DNA from: Ptiloglossa arizonensis
Lineage: Eukaryota; Arthropoda; Insecta; Hymenoptera; Colletidae
DNA: 64,000 nucleotides
Direction: 5' to 3'
Assembly: GCF_051014685.1 (NCBI RefSeq)
Contig: NC_135053.1
Coordinates: 1,116,001-1,180,000 of the forward strand
A model generated the notes under the pieces. The model was not told the origin of the DNA and searched no databases. It saw only the letters and a list, made by a program, of their open reading frames with translations. The translations under genes and the position numbers were made by a program. Shown here one piece after another: positions 37,163-55,333 of this stretch (within the stretch, counting starts at the first letter, position 1; each line of letters begins with the position of its first letter).

Positions 37163-39854
37163 CGTACTTTCGAGTACTTCTACGATGGTAGGAAGTGCTT
37201 AGCGAAGCATATCGGTACTTGGTCTTGACTGCGTTTCTGTTCTTCACGGAGCCGTTTTTCCGTTTTGATAATAAGAGTCATTTAACGCGTTGACTGCCAT
37301 GTTATATACCCGAATTCGAGCCACACTTGGATCAACAATTCATTTGCATATATCCAGTTGAGTAACATTCATATTTACTCGGTTAGGAATGATATTTACA
37401 TAGTGTATGTTTGTACGTAATAGGATTCAGTGTGATAGGATTGATAAAACAATGATGAATATGATTTATTGAAAATATTTTAACACGTTGATTGTCATAT
37501 CTGATCGACGCGTGAGTTTCTCTAGACTTTTATTTACATATCCGATTACGAGTGAATTTATAAGAGTATCGAACAAAAATAATACAATATTATATAGTAT
37601 ACAGTAGATCAGACTTATCAAAAACAAAATTATCTCACATAAAATTATTTTATATAATATTCTTAGAAACAGTGTTAACCAAGCTGCGGTTGCGTAGAGT
37701 CTGTAGGAGTCCTTTGCATTTTGTAACAAAAACGCACCTTAATTTGAAGTTCAATAAAATATACAATTGGAATCCTTTTAGACAGTCCAAAGGCTAAGAG
37801 CATACATTGTCCTTTGCTCCAATAAGGAGTGAACGTATAATTATTATGTTTTACGTTTACCTTTGTGGTGAATGCTTTTGAACGCAAGCCATTGACTTTA
37901 CACTTTACGTTAGAAAAATATTAAGATTGAATTACTAGACATTGTATACATATGGATTAATGTGATCAAATGGTCTGGTAGGACTCACGAGGGAATCTTC
38001 CGTGATAGTCAACGTGCTAAGGGGAACAAAATTAACGAACTAACAACGATCATTGTGCGAAATATTCATGTGTTGCGATAATAATACGGTGAAACAACAT
38101 GAAATGTCGTTGACAAGATAAAGACTAACAAAAACAAAGGATGGAAGGGAAGCAAGATGTCTAGAAGAAAAAAGTAATTCTGATCAACGGTCGACAAGAC
38201 TACCTTTGATATATGCTGTAACTGATCGTTGATCTCGATTGTCTTGGTTAACCAAGTGTGACGGTCCTCGGTATAGTAAGTTGCGAACGTTATTTCCAGC
38301 AGTGACAAAATATTACAGCTTTTTCATCATTTAAAAATCTCAAACGGACGGAATTAATGTTTGAAGTAAATTAACTTAAACGGAAGTTTATACTTTTAAC
38401 TTCTTAAGTTAGTTTTTAAAACACTCTTTTGAACGAAGCTGGTATTTTTCGTTAATATTAATATATATGTATATATATATATAATGCCATAATGTAACTC
38501 ATATGCATCAAGAAACGCAATTTGTTGTCAGTCAAAATTCTTTTTTTGCCTGTGATTACTCCATTAAATAGAGATTTTTTTTTAAAAAGTTCTTTGATCT
38601 TCGCGACTGAATGCAATATTAAACAAAAAAGTATAGTAGTTTTAAGCGAGAGTATATTGTTGACAATTCAACTTTGTTTTTAGGTCCTTTTCAGGAAAGT
38701 ACATCTAAAACTTTAAAACTCATTTATATCACTAAACTAAATATTTCACTAGTTGAAGATTGTTTTGCATTTGATAATGCAGATAACACAATGCTTGTGG
38801 ATTATTCTACTTTTCAGTGACATAAGCTAAACATCGCACGCGATTTCGCTTCTTGATGTAAATCATGCGTAAATGGGTTAGTACGTGTACACCAAGATTT
38901 TGAAGTTAGCGGTTATCTGTAACCTGTATCATAGATAAAGGATAACTATCATAGACAGGTATATCATTAGCTTTTAACGAGGCACTTGCAGCACCGCGAA
39001 TGGCAAGCCACATTACTAAAGAGAGAGAGGGAAATCTAAATCGCAGAATATCCAAACCCTCGCACCAAATCACAGACGAGATATAGAATAGATGTTTCAT
39101 CTTATGAAAGTTGGTGTCAGGATCTGTGATACCAACCTTGTAAAATATTAGTGGTTTTGAATTGTCATTTTAAATTAAGAATGTTGATTTTAGATATTGT
39201 ATTCAATCGAACTATCGAAATTAATGAAGGTACTACACGTGCAGATAAGATATAAGATAGATATTAGGCAATATCTTTTCGTACACGGATCAGCTAAACA
39301 ATCCTCCAACAATTTCCGTGTCATTTTCAATGATCGATTTGAAATAAAATAAAATTTCAACATTATAAGGGGTGGAATTTAATAAAATGTATCAGAGTTA
39401 AATTCAAATTCTTATGTTTTGTTAAAATATGTAAAGTTTTCTACATTCGTATGCGTTACAGAAGCTTTCTATGTTACAGTATTATATTTATTATATTTTA
39501 AGAAGCTATTCTAAATATGCGGTTACTATCTAAACGGTTAGGTAGACCAACCCCTCTTGTTTACCGGTAGTGACTATCGATAACCCGTGGTTTCGTTTAA
39601 AAAAAAACAAAAATAAAAAAGTTTCATTAACATTATTAGTATTATGTATGCGTTTCATTGCTATTCGAACTCAAATCGCGTTATTTTGATAAGGGCATTC
39701 CCCCTCAGTGGTGAGAGATGAACATACAGTTATGTCGTAATAGTTTTTTTTAGAGTTATCTAACTTTTATTTTACTAGGTTCAATAGGACTTTACCGATT
39801 TCAGTAATTCTGTTATAGAATCACAGAGGAGTTTCAGTTAAATAAGTATAGTTA
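37163..39854. promoter_or_regulatory. Spacer upstream of the fucosyltransferase gene
   Basis: This spacer of about 2.7 kb is fairly CpG-rich, continuing the composition of the fucosyltransferase gene, and must contain its promoter. A TA-rich run lies at about 38,459-38,484. Open frames here are short, on both strands, and without recognisable domains. Confidence 0.35.
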
Positions 39855-40005
39855 GATATTGGATGAAGATACCATTTTTTACGAATGTACCAATTCTTTC
39901 TTAATACCAGTTCTACGGTCGGAAACGGAAAAGATAATCAATGCCGTGAGTCGGTGCATCATCCGTAAGTACAATGTCAGCCATAGACTATATGCGAGTA
40001 ATGAT
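39855..40005 (-). repeat. Inverted copy of the RSL1D1-like start region (left arm)
   Basis: These 151 bp are the reverse complement of 40794-40944 with 6 mismatches, by direct comparison. Read on the minus strand, the arm includes an ATG followed by the same seven codons as the downstream gene (MVSSSNI) and then an immediate TAA just outside the repeat. Confidence 0.95.
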
Positions 40006-40793
40006 GGATTCGCCATTTTCGCTAGAATCGCCATTTTTATACGAAAAGATCGCTCTAAAATCATTGATATTTTACGATGTCGGTATTTTAAATCGTATAT
40101 CAGTAACTTTCGTAAAATGAAATTGTATACCTTGTATGTGACATTGAACGTTGCGCATTTCTTGTGAAAACTTAATGCACGTTGTTATGACATTTCAATC
40201 ATAGATGTCGCGTTAGAAGTCAAGATATTGGTCACATGTAAATGTCATCTAAAGTCCTGATTACCTTTTCGGTTATCCGCACTGAAAAATATCAGCGTAC
40301 AGTACTAATCTAATAGAAACATTCTAGCGGGCTCTTTTAGAAACAATAATCGAATTATTTTCCATAATTATCAACATTGAACATAAAATTACCATTGATT
40401 ATGCAGCAATACTCTTTCCGCAATTTTTATAGTTTGATCCATTTTTCCAGGGATGTATTAGGACCGATGTACTGTAAATCGAAACTCGCAAAGATGCGAC
40501 AAATTTTCTGTATTTAATTCATATTTTAAACACAGCGTTGTATGTAAAATATATTTCTTATTGTACATACTTTGTGATTAATGAAATTCTTGGAATTTTA
40601 AAATGTGGCTAATTTGCATGCAATCATCTTATTAGTTATAATGTCTAAATATTATTTCATTCTACAATCTGTAATATAAATTATGCGACAATAATTTAAA
40701 AAGAATTTTCGTAACAAATGTTATAACTGTTACATGTTACTGCAAAAAACATTTTATTATTTGTAATGATTACAAATTAATAGTGAATAAAAT
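40006..40793. other. Spacer between inverted repeat arms
   Basis: These 788 bp are AT-rich with no open frame of note. A piece near 40,045-40,085 resembles one near 14,035-14,075. Confidence 0.5.
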
Positions 40794-40944
40794 ATCATTA
40801 CTCGCATATAGTCTATGGTTGACATTGTACATACGGATGATGCACCGACTCGCGGTATTGATTATCCTTTCCGTTTCCGACCGTAGAACTGGTATTAAGA
40901 AAGAATTGGTACATTCGTGAAAAATGGTATCTTCATCCAATATC
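40794..40944 (+). repeat. Right arm of inverted repeat, contains a start codon
   Basis: This is the partner of 39855-40005. It covers 130 bp of upstream sequence plus the first seven codons of the RSL1D1-like gene. Similarity to the left arm ends abruptly at both borders. Confidence 0.95.
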
Positions 40945-43900
40945 AAAGATTACAAAGAATCAATGAGAGTATTGAGTAATTTAAATGAGAGAAGCACAAA
41001 ACTAAAATCAAATTTCAAGGTAAAAAGGTCGAGTTCAAAAGAAACAAAGCAAGCTGTAAATACAACTACAAAAAATAAGGTTATAAACAGTTCAAAAAGT
41101 AACAAACATAAAAATACGAAATTGATTAACAAGAAATTAATTAAGGAAGTTGTAAAAAAAGCGATCGTAATGAACAAATCAACAATTCAACGACCTCGAA
41201 AAAAAACTATCTGTGGATCTGAAAAAGTGAACGTTGCGAAATCCATAAACCACGTGGCCAATAATGAAGACTTGAAATTACACGCTGAAAATATTATAAA
41301 AAAGAGTGATGATAAAATGTTAAAGCATGGATTAAAAAGGAAACATTCCATAAACGATGGCATGCAAAATAATAAAAATGTAACTGTTAATCAGCAGTTA
41401 CCGAAATTACGAAAACGAAGGAAACTAAATGATACTGAAAAAAGTACGAATACCTTAAATTTAAATGATTTATCAAGAGAACACATATTACAGTGTATTA
41501 GTGCTATTTTTCATCTAACGGAAGAGCAACTAAAAAATAAAAATGCATTATTTGAAGGAGAACATCATCCGATATTGATGCAAGTGACTTGTATAAGAGT
41601 ACCGAAAACACCAAGGAGACAAATGAGAATGTAAGTATAAATATTTAATTCTAGTCATATTATGTATCAATAATTTAAAAAAAAATATTTTTATAAAATT
41701 CTGTTTTAATTCTCGTTCAGCTGATCGCGTGACGTAGTGGTGTAAAATAATGTATACGAACTTTTATATTTAGATATTAATTATTATTTAATAATATTTA
41801 TAATATAGAGAAAAAGGGAATCTATTAAAAAAATGCATATACTTTCTAAATATGTTACTTATTTTATTTATCTGTACTATGTATATGTAATAGTATTTAT
41901 TTTTATATGCTATTTGCATATATATCTCAGGCAGTTTATACATTTTGTATTGTATTGGATTGGATTTATTATCATTTCTTATAGATATAGCATCTTGGAC
42001 ATTTTTAAAGTTCAGTCGACAATGGTCAATTTGGTGATAAAGCCTTTATTTCATATCTTCAATAGTGGTAACGACATTTACATGCAAAAATGAATTTATG
42101 CAGTTACTAGCACTAAGTTATAGCACTGTTATAGCACTAAGCTAAGCTATGCAAACAAATAGATTTGCTAGTTTTTTATTATGCTTAAGATGCCAATACA
42201 GGTCAAAATGACTTGCCTTTGTATGATCAAGAATTAAATTGTAGAATGCAAGGAAGTGGACATTTACAGGCAAAATCTATTTAGGCAGTTTAAAATTTTT
42301 GTTTTCAATTATATAAAGTGTTCCAAGTTTTTTTCAACAAACTGCAAAGACTTACTCTATAGGTAAAAATAAGAAAAAAAATTATATAAAATTTGGCAAT
42401 CTATGTTTTGTTACAGAGTTATGAACAAATATTGTATGCATGAAATATGTAACAATACATTTTCATCACAACCCCCAGAAGATTAACTGTGTTTATCTGA
42501 TCTGCGTAGTTATATTTTTTATCATCTGGTAACAATTCGGTGATGTTAAACCTGTCTTAAAATTTAAGTTTCATAAATGTATGTCATAATCAACAGCAAG
42601 GTTGGTCACAATATGAATACTAAATTTTCTTATTATCCTTGTGAACGCTAAATTTTCTTTTTGAAGACATTATATAAGAGTTTCTTTTTAATATTTTCAA
42701 AAAAATATATTTAAACATACAAATGGTTTAATACTTCAAGTAATAAAAAATCTACCTTGATTTTCTCGCACAGCAGTTCAAACATTACCATCATATAAAT
42801 CTTGCACAAAATGAGTATCAGTGCATTTATTAAAGGAAATATTTTTTGCATTTCTGTACAAGATGTTAATTTACTCCATAGTTAAGGACTAATTGCTCGT
42901 AAAAGTATTAGAATAAATAAGGATATTAGGATGATGAAAAACCTGTAATTACACAGACCAGATAAAGACAGTCAACCTTTTGTGTGCAGTGATGGAAATT
43001 ATGTTGTTACATATTTCATATGTACAATATTTGTTTATAACTCTGTAACAAAGTATATATTACCAAACTTTATAATATATTTTCTTTTATTTTTGAGTAT
43101 ACTTGAGATAAAATGTTGTAACTGAAAACACTATTTAGAAGAGGAAATGCAAATTTTGAGCAATTTTTCATTATAACAAAAGTCTCAGAAATTGAAAAAG
43201 TTATTTCCATTTGTTAAATGTTCTTAGTAGATTAAACATTCTGTTTTGTATAAATTTGAGACTTTCATTAATGTAAAATTTGGGCTAAATGGCATTTGTG
43301 CATTTGTACACTTTTATCTTTATTTATTTCTGATGAGAGGTCTTTGAAGACCATGAATTGAGATTATACCTATAAAACTATCTTTTCTCATTCTCATGTT
43401 GCTAAGACAAATATAACGACTGTAAGTATCTTTTCAAGTAAATGATTCCATATGAAAACAATTAACAAACAGATACACTTTGCATTCCCATAAGAGAATG
43501 TACAATGTGTAAAAGTTAATCACATGTGCTATCTAATACATAATTTATATAGCTTATGTGCAAGTTACAAATGATTATACTTTTATAATTACCAATGGAT
43601 CCTTATGAGGAATCATGATTGCATTTTTAAAAATGATATATTTTTCATTTTGTAATTAATAGTTTTGAATTAATAAAATGTATTTAGCGTTATCTATTTC
43701 TTTTTCAGATTATTACCATATTCAATAGTTTCATCAAATGAGGATGTTGCACTTTTTGTTGGTGATTTACAACGAGGAAGACGAAAAGATTATGAGCCAA
43801 CAATCGAACATTATAAAGATCTGTTAAACAAACATAATTGTACAAGTATAAAATCTATAATTCCAATGAATCAAGTGAAAACTGAATATGATCAATATGA

Positions 43901-44510
43901 ATTAAAAAGGAAACTCGTGGCCAGTTATGATCATTTTCTAGTAGATGGAAAAATTGCTGGCCACCTCTCTCATTTATTGGGAAATGAGTTTTATAAAAAA
44001 AGAAAATTACCAACATCTATTAGGATGCAGAGTAAAGATTTAAAACATGAGATAGAATATGCTTTGAAAAAAACTTGTATGCAATTGCATTCTTGTGGTG
44101 ATACTCATATAGTTCAGATTGGACATACATCCATGGCAAAAGAAGAAATTTTTGAAAATGTGTTAACAACATGTAAATATTTATCTAAAAATTATCCAGG
44201 AGGTTGGGCTAATATTCGTTGCGTCCGTATTAAAACAACCAGTAGTCTTGCTCTTCCTATTTACACAACACTAAGTCAGTTTTATTCCTTATATTAAATC
44301 ATGGTAAAGGTTATTTTTATAGGTTTATTCATTAATAAGTTCTTTTTTTTTTCAGAGACTAAAAACTCTGTTAAAATACCAGTAGTGCAACTTAAGAGAC
44401 CAAAAGCATATCGTACAGTAACAGGTGAATTAAGCACTATATCTGGTAATGCTACTGTAACTGTTACTCCTGAAGGAGATGTTACCATTAAAAAAACAAA
44501 AATGTATTAA
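40924..44510 (+). CDS. RSL1D1: Ribosomal L1 domain-containing protein, RSL1D1-like
   Basis: Family members are nucleolar proteins with a ribosomal-L1 fold that bind rRNA precursors and influence ribosome biogenesis and cell growth. Exons are 40924-41630, 43709-44274 and 44356-44510, totalling 476 codons (475 residues). The first 190 residues are lysine-, serine- and asparagine-rich and disordered, with nuclear-localisation-like patches (KLRKRRKLND). The L1 domain follows from about residue 195 (REHILQCISAIFHLTEEQLK, then IPMNQVKTEYDQYELKRKLV, ASYDHFLVDGKI, and GGWANIRCVRIKTTSSLALP). An in-frame TGA two codons upstream makes the ATG at 40924 the first possible start. The next Met is codon 14, outside the inverted repeat. 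Intron 1 is about 2.1 kb and holds a second, older inverted repeat. An AATAAA lies 20 nt past the stop. Confidence 0.9.
42320..42535. repeat. Left arm of imperfect inverted repeat in intron 1
   Basis: The best core (ttgttacagagttat then gaacaaatattgta, about 42,410-42,460) reappears in reverse complement at about 43,000-43,055 with roughly 90% identity. Weaker similarity continues on both sides. Borders are approximate. Confidence 0.7.
42920..43145. repeat. Right arm of imperfect inverted repeat in intron 1
   Basis: This is the reverse-complement partner of about 42320-42535, separated by about 385 bp. Overall identity looks near 75-80%, highest in the core. It could be an old foldback element or two inverted copies of one repeat. 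Confidence 0.7.
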
Positions 44511-44529
44511 AAACTAGTAGAATTGTGTG

Positions 44530-44535
44530 AATAAA
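44530..44535 (+). terminator. Polyadenylation signal of the RSL1D1-like gene
   Basis: AATAAA lies 20 nt after the TAA stop. A minus-strand AATAAA at 44,560-44,565 could serve the convergent ANKRD40 gene, which would make the two 3' UTRs overlap slightly. Confidence 0.55.
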
Positions 44536-44767
44536 AAATTATAACATTTTGTGTATTACTTTATTAAATCTAATAAACAAAGTTAAAAAATTATTTTTCT
44601 ACTTATTATAATTAAGTTTACCTAAACATTCTTTTACAATGATTAAAAATGTTTCATTATTGCACTTTAAATATTATGTATCTACTTGTGTATATTGTAT
44701 TTCGTTAAATGTTTTTTTAATTTTAATACATATGAAAAAAAACAAGCACAATCTATGATATTAATAA

Positions 44768-45828
44768 TTAATATAAAATAGTTTGATCTTTCTTAGAAAT
44801 ACTTTGGTATCCATTTGCCGGCATTGTTGAAATATTGTTGGGAATACCATTTGTATTCTGCATGTAATTGTATGTACCAACAGCATTTGTAACAACTTCA
44901 ATTTCTTGAAAGTTCTGAAGTCGTTGAATATCTTCATCTTTTCTTAATTTAGTATTGGGCAGTTTTCTCAATTTTATAATTTGATTTGGATCAATATTCA
45001 ATTCTTGACAACATACTCGAATTAGTGCCTTGTATGTTAAGTCACTTTGAGGTAATTCAATTTCTATGAAATCTGGATCAGGAGCATCTGCTACACGAAT
45101 CTTTAATACTAATTCTAAAAGTAAAGGGAACCGGTATAACATTTAATTTGATTGTTTTTACTTATTGATATTTTTACACAAAAGCAGGTTATAATGAATT
45201 TCTTACCATCTAGATGTAAGCCATTGTTTCTTATTTTAGGAATTGCTGAATCTCCCTGTATAAAATCAGTTTTAAAATGTTTGGGTACTGATGAGTCATT
45301 TAAACCCAACTGAGAATCCATGGACACATCCAAAAGTTGCAAAATTTGTGGATTAGTACACAAAGATTTTGGAGTTTCTCCATATACAGATCTTATACTT
45401 CGATCTGCACCATTCTTTAAAAGTAAAGCTGCTACATCTAAATAACCCCTCTTGCACGCCCAGTGTAAAGGAGTCCTTAACAGGGTCACATTAATTATGG
45501 GATTACTTTAAAATTTTTAATATTTGTATGAATTGATTATATGCACATATGAACAGAAATTACGTATTTACATTATTAAATTTAGCACTTTAAACCGTAC
45601 AATTAATAGTAATAATAAAGATATAGAAACATAGTGTAACAAATTATTAGAATAATACCATGTATCAACAAAGCGTGCATTAACATCAACACCTAAATTA
45701 AGTAATTCTTGAACTGCTTCTGTATCACCGTCACAAGTTGCTTGTCTTAGACGTCCTTCTAATATTCTTATTCTTTCCATATTATCATAAGCAGAAAATA
45801 AGTCTACGGGTTTTACATTTTTTTCCAT
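44768..45828 (-). CDS. ANKRD40: Ankyrin repeat domain-containing protein 40
   Basis: The molecular function of this conserved family is not established. Exons are 45659-45828, 45207-45475 and 44768-45114, giving 262 codons (261 residues; human 368). Two ankyrin repeats occupy roughly residues 20-90 (GDTEAVQELLNLGVDVNARF and TPLHWACKRGYLDVAALLLK). A short linker replaces the long proline-rich linker of vertebrates. The conserved C-terminal domain follows (ELVLKIRVADAP, PDFIEIELPQSDLTYKALIR, KLRKLPNTKLRKDEDIQRLQ). I chose the ATG at 45828; no ATG lies further upstream in the open frame, although the frame itself continues. The gene is tail-to-tail with the RSL1D1-like gene (257 bp between stop codons) and head-to-head with U2AF50. 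Confidence 0.93.
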
Positions 45829-47362
45829 TTCGAGTTTATCTTGGACATTTTGAAACAAATGCAGAGAACGTAATTCAGTGACAAACTCGGTTACTGTTCA
45901 AACTCGGTGCTATCTAAGCGCCTCGAGTGGTAGTTTATAAGAGCTATGCGATGAATGTGTTATATATGATATTTTGACAAATTGAATATATGTAAATACA
46001 CTAATTGAAAATTTTATAGTTTTTATTTTAAACTTAAAAATATTAACTTCTTTCTTGTAATAAATCAAAATAATCTAAAAGAATTGTATAATTTCGTAAG
46101 GTAATTAGTAATATAATAAAGATTCATTTTATATTAGATTAGAATAACTATTAACTTTTATATGACAATATTTTTTATTCTATAATCGATAATCTTTATT
46201 TTTGTCAATTTTAGTTTGTGATTTAGTACACTTTTTGAAGAATTTTTTTTTTCTAATACGTTAGTATTTAATTTTGAAACTATGTTCAAAAAAGTAACAT
46301 TTCTGTATGTCGTTCCACGAGAAGATAAAAGTTCAATGTAAACAAAACTTGTCATGTGACCAAAATTTCATTAGCTATATATCGATGCAACGCTCTGGCT
46401 AGGGATGTATCATAAGTCCGATGCATATTAAATAAATTCACTGGATGCAAATTAAAAGTTACAGTAGCGTTATGTAACATGACTTTTAAGTTTAGTAATA
46501 TGAAAAATTTATTTTCAGAAACAGTGAATTTAGTACCTTCTTTTAAAAGAAAAAAATATTGAGATGAAGATTTGAGAACTGAACATTCTTGATAATAACT
46601 TTAAATCTAATATTACTAATTAAATGAAGATAATTTCTGATTATCTACATATTAGTTTTTTTTTAAATTTATATTATTTTAAATATATTTTTATTTCGTT
46701 AACTTTATTTGATATTTTTATATATATTTTCTCGTTAACACAGCATATATAGAATTGTAAGAGAATCCATTTCTTTTTATTGTATAATTTTTATCACATT
46801 TATATGTATGTATTCAGGAAATAACTTTTTGTTCACGTCCCTGTTACAGCAGTCACGTGGTTTTGTTTAGATCCACTTCTCGACTCACGAAACATATTAT
46901 AATGTAACTTCATTTTATTAAATACATTAGGTTAGTTAATCAAACTTAATATTTGCTTAATGTATTTAATTATTAGGTAAACAATAAAGTATTAGTACTT
47001 AGAGCTTGAAATAATGGGAATTTATTTAAAACGTGTTTCAGTATTTCACTATTACAAAATGTTATGTTGTAAATGCATTGTGGTAAATTATGTGTGATTG
47101 TTTTGTAGTAGGTTTTAAAGTAATTATTTATATTTAAATATTTATTATAGTATTGTATAAGAGAGATCAATTCCGGTTGTATTTGACGCCACCTGGAGGC
47201 GGACATTGAATCAAGACTTATTCACTAGCTACATTTACCTAGTCTATCGCCATTTCAGAATAAAAATTTGGTTTTAGAGTGATTGACATTTGCTAGTCTC
47301 ATTGTTATTTATATTACTACTTATTGGGAACAAATTTCGTGTTCCAGGTAATAAGTAGAAAA
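45829..47362. promoter_or_regulatory. Head-to-head spacer between ANKRD40 and U2AF50
   Basis: There are 1.53 kb of AT-rich DNA that must hold both promoters. Just before the U2AF50 start (about 47,345) the sequence gttccaggtaataag resembles a splice junction and may mark a 5' UTR intron. No other gene is seen. Confidence 0.4.
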
Positions 47363-52628
<5,266 letters not shown>

Positions 52629-52887
52629 ATTATAGATTTCTCTTTTCATACCAATTAATAATTGACTACCAATGTATAATATATATATTGAACGAGTAAT
52701 CGCATGAGCCCGAAAATTAATAATTCTCTTTTATCAAACTGTACAAAGCAGAATGTAATTGATTTCCAATCGTACTGTGCATTGAATGATGTTTGTTGTA
52801 ATTTGCGCATCTTTCGATGATATAACCATATATAAATAATGCGTAATTTATCATACAGGATATTTCTCAATTTTGAACTAGTAAAGA

Positions 52888-52893
52888 AATAAA
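52888..52893 (+). terminator. Polyadenylation signal of U2AF50
   Basis: AATAAA lies 260 nt after the stop codon in the tail-to-tail spacer with the small membrane-protein gene. Confidence 0.4.
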
Positions 52894-53130
52894 AATAGTA
52901 CGAGAGATATAATTATACAAGTAGCGATATTATTGAATTTCGATAATCAATTAGTAAGATTAAAATAATAGACGATTGTGAAAGGCAGAAAAATATAAAA
53001 ATAAATAACACATTGTCACTGTGTTTATATAAAATTTTTCCTGTGAAAATAATTTGATGCTTTCTTTTTAAAGTATAAAAATGACGTAATGACTGCTATT
53101 TAAAATATTTGTGTATCTTTATATTTAAAT

Positions 53131-53424
53131 TTAAGCCTCATTTTGCAATGCAGGTTGATACGAATGACGTTCTCCAGTATCAGCATTATCAACTACAAAT
53201 TTTTGTAGTATCGCATAGAGCCCACCACCGGCCAACAGCATACTAATTCCTATTAAAAGTACTATAGACCATGCTGGTATTGCAGTTCCCCCTAAAAGAT
53301 TGAACACATTTGGTTACTGTACATAATTTTTTTCTTCTACTTATATTTTTGACTTACAGTAATAACGTCTTGTAATCGTTTTCCGTCCTCTTAAAATTTT
53401 GCGTCTTGCTTCAACTCCATCCAT
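53131..53424 (-). CDS. Small single-pass membrane protein, family not recognised
   Basis: Two coding exons, 53358-53424 and 53131-53291, join in frame across a 66-nt intron with good sites (gtaagt donor, cttttag acceptor) to give 76 codons (75 residues). The N-terminal 22 residues are basic (MDGVEARRKILRGRKTITRR). A single hydrophobic segment follows (IPAWSIVLLIGISMLLAGGG), then a short polar tail (NADTGERHSYQPALQNEA). The basic side preceding the helix suggests a cytosolic N-terminus, and there is no cleavable signal peptide. An AG preceded by pyrimidines about 15 nt before the ATG implies a spliced 5' UTR. I see a clean microprotein gene but cannot name it; small integral membrane proteins of mitochondria or the ER are possibilities. 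It lies tail-to-tail with U2AF50. Confidence 0.72.
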
Positions 53425-55333
53425 AAATATCCCCACAATTACTGTTTAAAATTATTGGATTAGAATGAAATAATGTCGATTTATTTTTCTAATGTTATTG
53501 CAAATTATTTACACAACCCACATGTAAATTATACAGGAGTTCTTACACTCTAGTTTAACTTATATCTCCAATTTTGTCGTGAAAATATTTGTCGTATTTT
53601 CACGATTATTCTATCATGTTTTGTGATTTTTGTAAGTTACCTGACATTAACTTTTGTACAACAACCTTTTTAATAACATTTTATGCGTAAATATTCTACT
53701 GGCAATTTTTATTAAAAAAGACGTTATGAATGCCTCATGTATATACATACACGTATATGTATATATACATATATTAACTATTAATTTTGTGTTAAAATAG
53801 AATTTACGGGTTTACACTATTATAGCCCTTAATTAATAATGTTGTTAGGATTTACATTTTGCAGAAATATGTTAATTCGACCAGTAAAATGATATTGTGT
53901 CTTTAAAAAATAACGTGAAAATTCGTGGTATATACATAATCTAGTGATAGATTTTTTCAAGATTACTAAGTTTCAATTACTACATAAATTAATATAATTA
54001 CTTACATAGCCCAATAGCAAAGTAACAAAACAATTTCTTGGAACACATTTTTTGATCAAAAGGATTTAAATTACCAAAAGTAATGTATAAATGTCACTTA
54101 TGGTTGAAATATCTAGGTGAGTAACGTTGAAATCACGTTGGAGTACCTAAGCGTATTGGTCGTAAATTCGTAGTGAGTCAACGTTTTGATAAGAAATATT
54201 TGATAACAAGTGGAAAGTGCATCTTATCTGTTCTCACAAGAGATAAAAGATATTCTTATTATGAAACTCTATTGGGCTTACAACCATAATTAACACATTA
54301 TTAAGAACAATGAATAATAATACTATTGTACATGTAAATGAACAAAATTCAAATATTTAGGTATGTATACTTTAAATATTTGAATATAAAAAGTAATTCA
54401 GTATAATTTTAATGAATTTATAATACAAGGATAAGGATATTTGTACAAATTTTTATAAAATGTTTAACTAATATACATTAGGTGAATTAAAAGTTAGGAC
54501 TTGACCTCTTGTTTGTTTTTTTCGTAAACATTTAAAAGAATGTAGAGACTCGGAATGCAGCTGAAATTTAATGATGTTCATACAAAGTAGATTATCAGGA
54601 ATGCAGATTGAAGTTGCGGGTAAGTCGGGATAGGATCTATTAAACAGAAAAGGCAAATAATGAATGTTTGTTAATTGCATACTGACTTTTTATTACTCCA
54701 AAATCAAGAAAATCAGGTTACAAGTATAATAATTTATTACATGAACGATGTAATATTATATTGGTTGATGCCAACCAAAAAAGAGCCTTTAAATAAATGT
54801 AAAATCAAAGGACTTTACTCCACCTTGTATACATGACATAAATCATACATATATATGATACAAAATGAAATATAATTTCAAGAAATATTGTCTATTATAT
54901 ATTTGGTTTAGTTCTTAATTAATCTTTTGAACAATATCTTTTGTGAAAATGTTAATTCACTTTTTTACTTCAAAACGATATAAATCAGACTAGATCAAAT
55001 TTATGAATCAAATCATCGGAATTATGTTTCAAAAAATTCAGTGTTAAAATAGAAATACAAAACTGTTGGCATCAACATTTGTATGCTGAGTTGAATAATT
55101 AATATTCCTTCTGTTTTGGATAACATTAAAGTAATTAGAGCGAAAATAAAGTTTTATGCAATTTGCAAATATAATTACCACAATAATAGAAATAGAAATA
55201 GCTGGCACATATACAAGGCATTCCAAAACATCACATTTCATATAACAACCTCTTCTACCTGAAATGGCAGCATTTGCATTTCTCTTTCTCCTCCTTATTT
55301 ACTTCATCTAATTTTTCTACCTTTCTACTTAAT

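Noticed and set aside
54541..54625. Tiny exon ending at a perfect gtaagt (about 54,621) on plus
   Set aside because: A donor-like match alone is expected by chance. There is no partner exon, and the surrounding DNA looks unconstrained.
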